From: an uncultured Aquimonas sp.
Lineage (GTDB): Bacteria; Pseudomonadota; Gammaproteobacteria; Xanthomonadales; Xanthomonadaceae
NCBI RefSeq assembly: GCF_937888285.1
Contig: NZ_CALART010000015.1
Span: forward strand, 62,001 to 126,000
Direction: 5' to 3'
Length of the DNA: 64,000 bases
Within the stretch, counting starts at the first letter, position 1, and each line of letters begins with the position of its first letter. Shown here piece after piece: positions 54,015-63,960 of this stretch. A program made the position numbers and the translations under genes. Below the pieces are notes generated by a model, which did no database searches, was not told where the DNA came from, and saw nothing but the letters and a program-made list of their open reading frames with translations.

Positions 54015-56192
54015 TCAGTCGAGCGCAACCTTGAGCGGACTGGAGTCCGGGATGACGCGCGCCGCCAGCTTGGAGTCGGCGCGCAGCAGGTCGATGGCGT
54101 CGATCAGCAGGTGAGCCGTCTCGCGGACCAGCGCATCGGGCTTCTCCTCCGCGCTGTCCTCGTCCGCCTCGATCGGACGTTCATCGGCCTGCAGACCGTC
54201 GTCGAGCGTCGCGACGGCATCCTCGTCGACCTCCTGACCCAGCGCCTTGCGCTGGGCCTCCCGCGCGGTGCGGCGGGCTTCCTCGCGCTCACGCTCGGCG
54301 CGACGCGTGGCCTCGTTGAGCGACAGCGTCTTGCGCTCACGCAGCTCGCGGTACTCGTTGACGTCCTCGATCCACCACTGGAATTCCTGGTCCTGGGCGA
54401 TGCGCGCCTCGTGCTTGCTCTTCAGCAGAGGCAGCATCGGCTTGAAGTCGCCGTAGCTGTCGAACTTGGCCGGGGCGATCGCCGCCCAGGGCAGCGCGTT
54501 GTCGTACACGCTCTCGCCATACTCGGTCGCGTCCCAGGTCACCGGAAACGCGATGTCGGGCACCACGCCCTTGTGCTGGGTGCTGCCGCCGGCGATGCGG
54601 AAGAACTGCGCGACGGTGATCTTGAGGTGGCCGAGGCCCGGGTTCTCGCGCGAGAACGCGTCGAGGTCGACCAGGTTCTGCACGGTGCCCTTGCCGAAGG
54701 TGGGCTCGCCCATGATCAGGCCGCGGCCGTAATCCTGGATCGCGCCGGCGAAAATCTCCGAAGCCGAGGCGGACGCACGGTTGATCAGCACCGCAACCGG
54801 GCCATCCCAGGCCACGCCGGGCTTGCGGTCGGTTTCGATGGACACGCGCCGTCCCGCATCCTTGACCTGCACCACCGGGCCGGTGTCGATGAACAGACCC
54901 GTCAGCTCGACGGCCTCGTTGAGGGAACCCCCGCCGTTGTTGCGCAGGTCGATGACCACGCCCTCGACGTTTTCGGCCTTCAGCTCTTCCAGCAGGCGGG
55001 CGACATCGCGGGTGGCCGAGCGGTAGTCGGGCTCGTCGCGACGACGGCCTTCGAAGTCCTGGTAGAAGGCCGGCAGAGAAATCACGCCGACGCGGCGCGC
55101 GTCCTCGCCCTCCCCCATCTCGATGACCTGCTTCTTGGCCGCCTGCTCCTCCAGCTTGACCTTCTGCCGCGACAGCGAAAGCAGCACGTGTTCGCCGTCG
55201 ATGCCGACCTCGGCCGGCAGCACGTCGAGGCGCACCACCGAGTCGGCGGGGCCGCGGATCAGGTCGACAACATCGTCGAGTCGCCAGCCGACCACGTCGA
55301 CCATCGGCCCCGATTCGCCCTGGCCCACCGCGAGGATGCGGTCGCCGGGCTTGATCTTGCCGGACAGCGCGGCCGGGCCACCCGGCACCACCGAGCGGAC
55401 CACGGTGAACTCCTCGTCGCTGCGGCTCAGCACCGCGCCGATGCCCTCCAGCGACAGGCGCATGGAGATGTTGAAGTTCTCGGAGGTGCGCGGATTCATG
55501 TAGGCCGTATGCGGCTCGATCGCGCCGGCATAGGCGTTCATGAAGGTCTGGAACACGTCCTCGGCGTCGATCTGGCGCACGCGCTCGCCGAAGTTCTTGT
55601 AGCGCTTGTCGAGCGTCTCGCGGATCTTGTCGATCTCGCGGCCGGCCAGCACCAGGCGCAGGGCGTCATTCTTGACCCGCAGCCGCCACAGCTCGTCGAG
55701 TTCCTCGCTGCTGGTCGCCCAGGCGGCGTCCTTGCGGTCGAAGCTGTAGCTCTCGTCGACGCTGAAATCGAAATCCTGTTTCAGTGCCTCGCGCAGGGCG
55801 CGGGTGCGCTCCTCGACCCGCTGCCGGTAGACCTTGAAGATCTCGAAGGCCGGCGCCAGACGACCGCTGAGGATCGCCTCGTCCATCTGCAGGCGGTAGG
55901 ACTCGAAGGCCGCCACGTCATCGGCCAGCAGGAACAGCTTGTCGCCGTCCAGCGATTCCAGGTAGCGGTCGAAGATCTGCTCCGACAGGGCATCGTCGAG
56001 CTTCTGTGGGCTGTAGTGGAAGCGCGAGTTGCTGACCAGCTGCGCCATCCAGCGCGCGGCCTCGGTCTGCTGGGCATTGGGCTCGAGCGAAAGCGCGTCG
56101 ACGCGGCTGCGCTCGGTCTTGGCCGACAGCGGCGCCAGCGGCAGCAGCAGGGCCAGCAGCAGGGGGGCGAAACGGGAAACCGGAGAACGCAT
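54015..56192 (-). CDS. prc: Tail-specific protease Prc
   Basis: Prc is a periplasmic S41 protease degrading proteins with exposed apolar C termini and trimming lipoprotein/peptidoglycan enzymes. The 725-residue product has a signal peptide (MRSPVSRFAPLLLALLLPLAPLSA), a helical N-terminal domain, a PDZ domain (about 240-330; GIGAVLSRSDEEFTVVRSVVPGGPA), and the catalytic domain with Ser476 (RASASASEIF) and Lys501 (FGKGTVQ), 25 residues apart as in E. coli. A C-terminal charged domain follows. ATG 56192 positions the signal peptide; the frame itself opens at 56246. Confidence 0.95.
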   Translation of the reverse strand: MRSPVSRFAPLLLALLLPLAPLSAKTERSRVDALSLEPNAQQTEAARWMAQLVSNSRFHYSPQKLDDALSEQIFDRYLESLDGDKLFLLADDVAAFESYRLQMDEAILSGRLAPAFEIFKVYRQRVEERTRALREALKQDFDFSVDESYSFDRKDAAWATSSEELDELWRLRVKNDALRLVLAGREIDKIRETLDKRYKNFGERVRQIDAEDVFQTFMNAYAGAIEPHTAYMNPRTSENFNISMRLSLEGIGAVLSRSDEEFTVVRSVVPGGPAALSGKIKPGDRILAVGQGESGPMVDVVGWRLDDVVDLIRGPADSVVRLDVLPAEVGIDGEHVLLSLSRQKVKLEEQAAKKQVIEMGEGEDARRVGVISLPAFYQDFEGRRRDEPDYRSATRDVARLLEELKAENVEGVVIDLRNNGGGSLNEAVELTGLFIDTGPVVQVKDAGRRVSIETDRKPGVAWDGPVAVLINRASASASEIFAGAIQDYGRGLIMGEPTFGKGTVQNLVDLDAFSRENPGLGHLKITVAQFFRIAGGSTQHKGVVPDIAFPVTWDATEYGESVYDNALPWAAIAPAKFDSYGDFKPMLPLLKSKHEARIAQDQEFQWWIEDVNEYRELRERKTLSLNEATRRAEREREEARRTAREAQRKALGQEVDEDAVATLDDGLQADERPIEADEDSAEEKPDALVRETAHLLIDAIDLLRADSKLAARVIPDSSPLKVALD

Positions 56193-56422
56193 GCCATGCA
56201 CCTTGAGGTCGAGGTCGGAGCCCACGCGGGGCCGCGGACCGATCATGCCAGCCCGGCACCGTCGGGGCGACGGCTCGGGCGCACGAAATCGGCGAAGGAC
56301 CGCACGGAGTCCGCAGCGGGGACGGAGTTCCCGCGAGCCTCCGGGGCGATTCAGACACCCCTACCCTGCACCCGCGGATGTCGGCACGGCGTGTGCCGAA
56401 GGGCAGACCGGGCGCGAGCGGT

Positions 56423-57411
<989 letters not shown>

Positions 57412-57415
<4 letters not shown>

Positions 57416-58107
57416 GCGGGGCTCGGCTCTGGGGAAGTGGCGACGGCGGCCTGCGCGGCGAGCGCGGTCAGATCCGGCGCGGGTGTCTCGACAGGGTCCA
57501 GCCCGAACACGCGGGCCAGGGCCGACACCAGCACGGCGGCGGCGGCTTCGAGGGTGTCGGGACCGCCCAAGTCTAGCAGCTGGGTCACCGCCAGCCCCTG
57601 GTAGCCGCAGGGGTTGATGCGGACATAGGGCGACAGGTCCATGGCCACGTTGAAGGCCAACCCGTGGAAGCTGCAGCCGCGGCGCACGCGCAGACCGAGC
57701 GCCATGACCTTGGCGCCCTCGACGTAGATGCCGGGCGCGCCATCGACGCGATGCGCCTTGACGCCCCACTGGGCGAGCGCATCGATGGTCGCCGTCTCGA
57801 TGCGGCAGACCAGCTCGCGCACGCCGATGCCGAGGCGGCGCAGGTCGAGCAGCGGATAGGCGACCAGCTGGCCGGGGCCGTGGTAGGTCACCTGGCCGCC
57901 GCGGTCGACGCGCACCACCGGGATGTCTCCAGGCAGCAGCACGTGCTCGGGCTTGCCGGCCTGGCCGAGGGTGAACACCGGCTCGTGCTCGACCAGCCAG
58001 AGCTGGTCCGGGCTGTCCGGCCCGCGCTGGTCGGTATAGGCCTGCATGGCCCGCCAGACCGGTTCATACGGCTGGCGCCCCAGCTGGCAGACCTGCAGCG
58101 AGCTCAC
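57412..58107 (-). CDS. lipB: Octanoyl transferase LipB
   Basis: LipB transfers octanoate from ACP to lipoyl domains. The product (about 231 residues) has QLGRQPYEPVW, VEHEPVFTLGQAGKPEH, RGGQVTYHGPGQLVAYPLLDLRR, the catalytic Lys in VEGAKVMALGLRVRRG and Cys in INPCGYQGL. GTG 58107 overlaps the ybeD stop (GTGA); GTG 58116 is an alternative. The C-terminal ~20 residues are Ala-rich. Confidence 0.95.
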
Positions 58108-58400
58108 AGCGTCCACTTGATGCCGGGCAGTGCGCGCAGCGCGGCGTGTGCAGCCTCGTAGTGCTCGCGCGCCTCGGCGTGGAAGGCGAGCGTGACCGAC
58201 TGGTACTTGCCGCCCGAGGAATCGCGCGAGCGCACGCTGTCGGGATCCAGCGCCAGCCCGGCCGCGGTGATCGCGCCGGTGACGCGCTCGACCCAGTCCG
58301 GCGCGGCCAGACCGACCGCGGTGATCTCGACGCTGCAGGGAAATTCGAAGCCGCGCTGCTCGGGCGCGCCGCCGAAAGGCGATGGGGGCTGGCTGTTCAT
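58104..58400 (-). CDS. ybeD: YbeD/DUF493 family regulator
   Basis: A 98-residue ACT-like protein: FEFPCSVEITAVGLAAPDWVERV and SSGGKYQSVTLAFHAEAREHYEAAHAALRALPGIKWTL match YbeD/DUF493, found next to lipB in most gammaproteobacteria and proposed to influence lipoylation. ATG 58400 is preferred; the longer frame reads into the upstream gap. Confidence 0.93.
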   Translation of the reverse strand: MNSQPPSPFGGAPEQRGFEFPCSVEITAVGLAAPDWVERVTGAITAAGLALDPDSVRSRDSSGGKYQSVTLAFHAEAREHYEAAHAALRALPGIKWTL

Positions 58401-58496
58401 CGCCGCATTATCGGGGCGGCGATGTGGATTCCCAAGCAAGGCCGGGGTCGTGCCCGCGCAGCGGCGCAGGCAGCCAGGCACCGATCACCCGGGGCT

Positions 58497-59030
58497 TCAG
58501 TCGTCCTGCGGCCGATGGCGGTTGTCGTGCTCGTGCTCCCTGCCCTCGCGGCCCTCGCGGCCTTCGCGCCACCGACGGTAATCGCGGCGCGGCACGCTGT
58601 CGGCCAGCTGTGCGCGCTCGGCGTCGGTGAGCTCAGCGGACAGCCGCAGCAGGCCGCCATGCACGCGCTCCGCCATCGCCCGCTCGCGCTCGCGCACCTC
58701 GGCCAGGGCCGCCGCCAGCGCGGCGGCCTCGAAGGGTTGCGCGCGCAGGGCTTCGCGCACCCCGCCATGGGCGGCGCGCAGGGCGCGCAGGTCCGCGACG
58801 AAGCCGGCCCGGTCCGGCGCCAGCGCAGCGCGGACCAGCGCCCGCCGCTCCGGCGGCAGGGCGCGCGCGATGCGCCGCGGATCGGGCAGGCTGCGCGCCT
58901 CCATGGCTTCGCTTGGCGCCGGCGCGCTGCGGACGCGCCACCACAGCCCGCCCAGGCCCGCGGCCAGCAGCAGGTTCAGGCAGAGCGAGAGCAGCAGGAC
59001 GATGCGGATGGGTGTGCTGAGCGTGCTCAC
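58497..59030 (-). CDS. Periplasmic Spy/CnrX-like metal-sensor protein
   Basis: The 177-residue protein has an N-terminal signal anchor (residues 9-31, IVLLLSLCLNLLLAAGLGGLWW) and a helical periplasmic domain typical of the Metal_resist/CnrX/CpxP group (RALPPERRALVRAALAPDRAGFVADLRALRAAH, FEAAALAAALAEVRERERAMAERVH). It ends in a charged, His-containing tail (EGREHEHDNRHRPQDD). GTG 59030 overlaps the upstream anti-sigma stop. Placed after ECF and anti-sigma genes, it resembles CnrX in the cnrYXH system. Confidence 0.8.
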   Translation of the reverse strand: MSTLSTPIRIVLLLSLCLNLLLAAGLGGLWWRVRSAPAPSEAMEARSLPDPRRIARALPPERRALVRAALAPDRAGFVADLRALRAAHGGVREALRAQPFEAAALAAALAEVRERERAMAERVHGGLLRLSAELTDAERAQLADSVPRRDYRRWREGREGREGREHEHDNRHRPQDD

Positions 59031-59461
59031 GGCAGTTCCTCGCTGTCGGCGGGGTCGATCCAGGCCAGCGCAAGCCAGCTGTCAATCTCGGCGTCGGTCT
59101 CCGCCTGCGGCGGCGGCAGCATCCAGACCAGGGCCAGGCCGAGGCTGAAGGCACAGGCGAAGGCCGGGCCGACCAGGCGCGGGCCGCCGAGCGCCAGGCC
59201 CAGCTCGCGCCACCATGCGCGGCGTGGCTGCGGAGCCTGCGCCAGGATGCGCGCGCGCAGGCCCGCCAACGGCGCTGGCGCCGGCAGCGCGGCGTCCAGG
59301 TCGGCGTCCAGTGCGTGCGCCTGCTGAAGTGCCTCGGCCAGCGCCGGTGACTCCGCCGCCAGGGCCTGCACCGCCTCCTGCGCGAGACGCTCACCCTGCG
59401 GCCAGCGGCCCGGGTCCGCGCCGTAGGCTGCGATCAGGTCCCTCACCCGGTTGGGGTTCAT
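59027..59461 (-). CDS. Probable anti-sigma factor
   Basis: A 144-residue protein with a soluble helical N-terminal part (about 1-80; VRDLIAAYGADPGRWPQGERL) and one membrane helix (about 92-115, GPAFACAFSLGLALVWMLPP), then a short periplasmic tail. It follows the ECF sigma gene with an ATGA overlap, the usual position of its membrane-bound inhibitor. No zinc-binding HxxxCxxC motif is present. The role is inferred from topology and position. Confidence 0.7.
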   Translation of the reverse strand: MNPNRVRDLIAAYGADPGRWPQGERLAQEAVQALAAESPALAEALQQAHALDADLDAALPAPAPLAGLRARILAQAPQPRRAWWRELGLALGGPRLVGPAFACAFSLGLALVWMLPPPQAETDAEIDSWLALAWIDPADSEELP

Positions 59462-60057
59462 GGCGTGCCTCCTTCGGTCGCCGCAAAACGCTGCTTGAGC
59501 GCGCGCCGCGCGCGCGCCAGCAGGGATTCAAGGGCATCGACGCTGACGCCGAGCGCCTGCGCGCACTCGCCCTGGTCGAGCCCTTCGTAGTGGAACAGCA
59601 GCAGCGCCTCGCGCTGGCGCTCGGGCAGGGCCTGGATCGCAAGGCGCAGGGCGCCCTCGCGCTGGTCGAGCTGCAGGGCGCGCTCCGGCTGCGCGGACTC
59701 GTCGCCCATCAGGGTGTTCTCGACGGCCTCGTCGATCGCCAGCTGAGGCCGACGCCGGCGCAGGCGATCGCGGCACAGGTTCACGGTCACCGTGTGGATC
59801 CAGGTCGACACCCGCGCCTCGCCGCGACGCCAGCCGGCCGCGGCCTGCCACAGCCGCAGGAACAGTTCCTGGGCGACATCCTCGGCCTCGGCCGGATCGT
59901 CCAGCAGCCGGGTCGCCAGCCGGTGGACGCGGCCCAGATGCCGGTCCACCAGCTGGGCGCAGGCACGGGGCTCGCCGCGCCCGGCCGCCGCCAGCACGGC
60001 GGCGTCCGGGTCGTCCTCGCGCGCTTCGCGAGGCGCGGCGGGCCACAGGCTCAGCAT
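59458..60057 (-). CDS. ECF-type RNA polymerase sigma factor
   Basis: The 199-residue protein has sigma region 2 (VHRLATRLLDDPAEAEDVAQELFLRLWQ, STWIHTVTVNLCRDRLRRRRP) and region 4 (ALPERQREALLLFHYEGLDQGECAQALGVSVDALESLLARARRALK), with no region 1 or 3. It lies 9 bp after the EF-hand gene and overlaps the anti-sigma gene. The target promoters are unknown; the cassette itself may be autoregulated. Confidence 0.93.
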   Translation of the reverse strand: MLSLWPAAPREAREDDPDAAVLAAAGRGEPRACAQLVDRHLGRVHRLATRLLDDPAEAEDVAQELFLRLWQAAAGWRRGEARVSTWIHTVTVNLCRDRLRRRRPQLAIDEAVENTLMGDESAQPERALQLDQREGALRLAIQALPERQREALLLFHYEGLDQGECAQALGVSVDALESLLARARRALKQRFAATEGGTP

Positions 60058-60066
60058 CGGCGCGGA

Positions 60067-60579
60067 TCAGCCGCCGCTCGGGCCATGGCGGTGGCCATGG
60101 CGACGGCCTTCACCGCGCTCGTGCCGGCGACTGAGTTCATCCGCCTCGATCACGCCGTCGCCATTGCGGTCCATGCGCTGCAGGCGCTGGGCGTGGGCGG
60201 CGGCGAACTCCTCGGCGCTGAGCTGGCCATCGCCGTTGGCGTCGAAGCGTTCAAGCATGTGCTGCTGGCGGCGGGCCCGGGCTTCGGCGCGACGCGCCTC
60301 GCGGTAGGTCTCCAGCTCGGCGGCGCTGATCACGCCATCGGCATTGGCATCCACCTCGGCCGCATGGCGCGCGGCAGCAGCGTCGATCTCGGCCTGGCTG
60401 ATGCGGCCGTCGCCGTCGCCGTCGAAGCGGGCAAGCAGCTGGGCGCGCATGGCTTCAGCCCGCTCGGCGCGAGCGCCGGGTGCGGCTTCGCCGGGCGCAG
60501 GACGCGCCAGCGCAGTGGCGCTCACGAAGGTGCCGCCCAAGGCCAGCACCAGCAGGGAACGGGAGAGTGTGGGTTTCAT
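60067..60579 (-). CDS. Secreted protein with four EF-hand loops
   Basis: The 170-residue protein has a signal peptide (MKPTLSRSLLVLALGGTFVSATALA) and four canonical EF-hand loops: DGDGDGRISQAE, DANADGVISAAE, DANGDGQLSAEE and DRNGDGVIEADE, all with ligands at positions 1, 3, 5 and 12. The C terminus is Arg/His-rich (RRHERGEGRRHGHRHGPSGG) and may bind other metals. ATG 60579 has AGGAG 8 nt upstream. It is the first gene of the EF-hand/ECF/anti-sigma/metal-sensor run. Confidence 0.9.
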   Translation of the reverse strand: MKPTLSRSLLVLALGGTFVSATALARPAPGEAAPGARAERAEAMRAQLLARFDGDGDGRISQAEIDAAAARHAAEVDANADGVISAAELETYREARRAEARARRQQHMLERFDANGDGQLSAEEFAAAHAQRLQRMDRNGDGVIEADELSRRHERGEGRRHGHRHGPSGG

Positions 60580-60704
60580 GCTCGCGACTCCTGTGGATCC
60601 AAGGCGGATTGCCTTGTGCCGTTCAACGCCGCAGCCCACGGGATCCGTCGCCCGTGGCTGCGGATCCGTTCAGCGAGTGCCGAGCTTCCAGCCCGCGCTG
60701 CGCC

Positions 60705-61943
60705 TCAGTCGGATTCCCACCACAGCATCAGGCCGTCCCAGGTGCGGCCGAAGAAGCCGGCCTCGGGCGCGTCGTCGAGCGCGATCAGCGGGCGTTCGAC
60801 CAGAGTCTGCTCATCCAGCACCAGGCGCAGGGTGCCCACCGCATCGCCCTTGGCGTAGGGCGCGACCAGCTGCTTGGGCACGTCGATCAGCGCCTTGACC
60901 TGCTCGTACTTGCCGCGCGCCACGGTGATCCGCAGCGGTTCGGCGACGCCAAGCCTCAGCGTGCCTCGCTCGCCCTTCCACAGCTTCGGCTCGGCCAGCA
61001 CGTCGCCGCCGGCGTACAGCTGATGCGACTCGAAGAAGCGGAAGCCGTAGTTGAGCAGTGCCTGGCTGTCGTCGGCGCGCTTCTTCTCGCCGGACGACCC
61101 CATGATGACCGTGATGAGGCGCATGCCCTCGCGCTGGGCCGAGGTCACCAGGCAATAGCCGGCGGCGCGGGTGTGGCCGGTCTTGATGCCGTCGACGGTG
61201 GGGTCGCGCCAGAGCAGCGAATTGCGGTTGTGCTGGGTGATGCCGTTCAGCGTCAGCTCCTTCTGCGAGTGCACGGCATAGCTCTCGGGGAAGTCGCGGA
61301 TCAGGGCCTGGCCCAGGATCGCCACGTCGCGGGCGGTGGTGTAGAGGTTCGGATCGGGCAGGCCGGTGGCGTTGGCATAGGAGCTGCCGGTCATGCCGAG
61401 CTGCTGGGCGTAGCGGTTCATCAGGCTGGCGAAGGCTTCCTCGCTGCCGGCGACGTGCTCGGCCAGCGCGATCGAGGCGTCGTTGCCACTCTGCACGATC
61501 ATCCCGTACAGCAGGTCCTGCAGGCGGTGCTTGGAGTTCACCGGCAGGAAGCTGGTCGAACCGTCAGTGCCGCCGCCGCCGCGACGCCAGGCGTATTCGG
61601 AGATGGTGACCTCGTCATCCATGCCGACCTTGCCGGCGGCGACCTCGGCCGAAACCACGTAGCTGGTCATGACCTTGGTGATGCTGGCCGGCTCGACGCG
61701 GGCGTCGATGTTCTCGCCGAGCAGGACCTGGCCAGTGGCGTAGTCCATCAGCAGCCAGGCGGTGCCTTCGACGCTGGGCGGCTGCGGCGCGGGTGCGGGT
61801 GCGCTCGGCACCGGCACGGGTCGCGGCACGGGCTGCGGACTGGGCACGGGCTGGGGCGTCGGGGTCTGCGCCAGGGCGGCGGTGGCGAAGGCCGCGGCGC
61901 CGCAGAAGGCGGCGGCCAGCAGGCGCTGATGGAGTGGTTTCAT
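60705..61943 (-). CDS. dacA: D-alanyl-D-alanine carboxypeptidase (PBP5/6 type, DacA/DacC)
   Basis: The enzyme trims pentapeptides of periplasmic peptidoglycan. The 412-residue product has a signal peptide, a Pro/Gln-rich linker (about 27-58), and the penicillin-binding triad SITK (87-90), SGN (152-154) and KTG (254-256). A beta-rich C-terminal domain and an amphipathic end (GFFGRTWDGLMLWWESD) suited to membrane anchoring follow. It is downstream of mltB and rlpA. Confidence 0.95.
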   Translation of the reverse strand: MKPLHQRLLAAAFCGAAAFATAALAQTPTPQPVPSPQPVPRPVPVPSAPAPAPQPPSVEGTAWLLMDYATGQVLLGENIDARVEPASITKVMTSYVVSAEVAAGKVGMDDEVTISEYAWRRGGGGTDGSTSFLPVNSKHRLQDLLYGMIVQSGNDASIALAEHVAGSEEAFASLMNRYAQQLGMTGSSYANATGLPDPNLYTTARDVAILGQALIRDFPESYAVHSQKELTLNGITQHNRNSLLWRDPTVDGIKTGHTRAAGYCLVTSAQREGMRLITVIMGSSGEKKRADDSQALLNYGFRFFESHQLYAGGDVLAEPKLWKGERGTLRLGVAEPLRITVARGKYEQVKALIDVPKQLVAPYAKGDAVGTLRLVLDEQTLVERPLIALDDAPEAGFFGRTWDGLMLWWESD

Positions 61944-61969
61944 GGATGTCCTCGCTTGAATGTCTGGAA

Positions 61970-62953
61970 TCAGGGCCGGACCGGACGCGGCGTGCCGAGG
62001 CCCAGGGCCTGCACGCGCTCGACCACGGCGGTCTGGCGGTCGACGTCGATCGGTCCGATGCGGACGCGGTAGACCGTGCCGCTGCCGACTTCGGCGCGCT
62101 CGATCCGCACCGGCCGCAGCCCGGCGCGCTCCAGCTGGTCCTGCACGCGTCGCGCGTTGCCGCGCTCGCCGTAGCTGCCGACCTGCAGCAGCACGTCGCC
62201 GGCCTCGACCAGCATCGGCGGCGGCGGTTCCGCGGCCGGGCGTGCGCCGGCGGCCGCGCGCGCTGCGGGCGGCGCTTCGCCCACACCGGCATGCATGCCC
62301 GGCGGCACGATCGCGCGCACCTCGACCGGGCCGGTGCCGCGGATGTGGATGCCGAGCTTCACCGCCGCCGCATAGGACAGGTCGATCAGGCGGTCGGCGT
62401 GGAAGGGCCCGCGATCGTTGATCCGCACCGTCACGCTGCGGCCGTTCTCGAGATTGGTGACGCGCGCGTAGGTCGGCAGCGGCAGGGTCTTGTGCGCCGC
62501 AGTGAAGGCGTACATGTCGTAGGGCTCGAAGCTCGAGGTCGGCCGGCCGTGGAACTTGGTGCCGTACCAGCTGGCCACGCCGCGCTCGACATAGCCCTCG
62601 GCGCTGTCCATCACGTGGTAGCGGCGGCCGAGCACCACGTAAGGGCTGTGGTTGCCGTAGCGGGCGCGCGGCTCGGCGCGCGGCACCGGCTCGGGCAGGC
62701 CGCTGACGTCGGGCGGCACTTCCGGGCCGCCGTCGCGGATGTGCGGCGCGTACAGGCCACCGCCCTGCTCATCGGCGGGTTCGCCCTGCGAAGGCGGTCG
62801 ACTGGGACGCGTCGGCGCCGGACGCGCCGGCGGCACGTGGCCCTCGTCGCGGCGCGGCTTGGGCGACGATGCGCAGGCGGCGAGCAGCAGCAGGATCAGG
62901 GTGGCGGCAAGCGCGGGCCTGGCGAGCACGCGCAGGCGATGCAGCGCCCTCAC
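61970..62953 (-). CDS. rlpA: Septal lipoprotein RlpA
   Basis: RlpA is an outer-membrane lipoprotein lytic transglycosylase acting on denuded septal glycan. The 327-residue product has a lipobox (LLAAC, Cys27), a Pro-rich linker, the double-psi beta-barrel (about 120-215; GVASWYGTKFHGRPTSSFEPYDMYAFTAAHKTLPLPT, VRINDRGPF) and a C-terminal SPOR domain (about 250-325). GTG 62953 overlaps the mltB stop (GTGA). Confidence 0.96.
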   Translation of the reverse strand: MRALHRLRVLARPALAATLILLLLAACASSPKPRRDEGHVPPARPAPTRPSRPPSQGEPADEQGGGLYAPHIRDGGPEVPPDVSGLPEPVPRAEPRARYGNHSPYVVLGRRYHVMDSAEGYVERGVASWYGTKFHGRPTSSFEPYDMYAFTAAHKTLPLPTYARVTNLENGRSVTVRINDRGPFHADRLIDLSYAAAVKLGIHIRGTGPVEVRAIVPPGMHAGVGEAPPAARAAAGARPAAEPPPPMLVEAGDVLLQVGSYGERGNARRVQDQLERAGLRPVRIERAEVGSGTVYRVRIGPIDVDRQTAVVERVQALGLGTPRPVRP

Positions 62954-63960
62954 GGTGCCAGCGGGGTGGCGCCGTCGGGGCGCGCCTGCGCGATCTCGCC
63001 GGCCAGCTGGAACACCGCCAGCGAGTAGAGCTGGCTACGGTTGTAGCGCGAGATCACGTAGAAGTTCTTGAAGGCGATCCAGTGCTCGCGGCCGTCCGCG
63101 CCGTCGAGGTTGAGCACGGTCGCCGGCAGGTCGGCGCCCACGGCATAGCGCGGCCGGTAGCCGCGCTCGGCGAGGTCGGCCAGGCCATGGGTCGCTTCCA
63201 GGTTGCCCGGCGCGAACTCCTCGGCGGCCTCGAACTTCGCCGGCACCACCACCGGCTGGCCGCGCTCCCAGCCGTGGGCCACGAAGTAGTTGGCGATCGA
63301 GGCGGTGATGTCCGGCAGCGAGCCCCAGAGGTCGCGGCGGCCATCGCCATCGCCATCCACCGCGTAGGCACGGTACGAGGACGGCATGAACTGGCCCCAG
63401 CCCATGGCGCCGGCATAGCTGCCTTTCGCGGTGTTGAGGTCGATCGCCTCTTCCTGGGCCAACTTGAAGATCGTCGCCAGCTCGCTGCGGAAGAAGGCCT
63501 CACGCGGCGGGTAGAACAGGGCGAGGGTGTACAGCGCATCGAGCACCCGGTGGCTGCCGGTGATGCGGCCGTAGCTGGTCTCGACCCCCATGATCGCGAC
63601 GACCATTTCGGCGGGCACGCCGGTGTCAGCTTCGATGCGCGACAGCAAGGACCAGTGCTCGCGCAGGAAGGCCCGACCATCGTTGATCCGCCGCTCGTTC
63701 ATGAAGATCGGGCGGTAGTCGCGCCAGGGCTTGGCCTCGGCGGGTCGGGTGATGGCGTCGATAATCGACTGCTGGTAGCGCGCCTCGCCGAGCCAGCGCT
63801 CGATGTTCGCCGGATCGAGCCCATGCTTGTCAGCCGCTTCGGCGACGAAGGCTGCCCGCGCCTCACTGGACAGTTGGGGCCGCGTCGAACCGGGCGCTAC
63901 CGCAGGCAGCAGGAGGGCCGCAGAGACGGCGAGAACACGGGAAGCACGCAGGATCTGCAT
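62950..63960 (-). CDS. mltB: Lytic murein transglycosylase B (MltB)
   Basis: MltB cleaves glycan strands to 1,6-anhydro products. The 336-residue product has a hydrophobic signal region (MQILRASRVLAVSAALLLPAV), without a lipobox Cys, and the SLT domain with the catalytic Glu in IMGVETSYGRITG, followed by AMGWGQFMPSSYRAYAVDGDGDGRRDL. ATG 63960 is preferred; ATG 63996 adds 12 residues before the signal peptide. Upstream sequence is cut by the window edge. Confidence 0.95.
   Translation of the reverse strand: MQILRASRVLAVSAALLLPAVAPGSTRPQLSSEARAAFVAEAADKHGLDPANIERWLGEARYQQSIIDAITRPAEAKPWRDYRPIFMNERRINDGRAFLREHWSLLSRIEADTGVPAEMVVAIMGVETSYGRITGSHRVLDALYTLALFYPPREAFFRSELATIFKLAQEEAIDLNTAKGSYAGAMGWGQFMPSSYRAYAVDGDGDGRRDLWGSLPDITASIANYFVAHGWERGQPVVVPAKFEAAEEFAPGNLEATHGLADLAERGYRPRYAVGADLPATVLNLDGADGREHWIAFKNFYVISRYNRSQLYSLAVFQLAGEIAQARPDGATPLAP

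Noticed and set aside
52471..54114. 547-codon plus-strand frame across the repeat region and DUF457 gene
   Set aside because: It reads through intergenic repeats and antisense to a supported membrane protein; no conserved motif.
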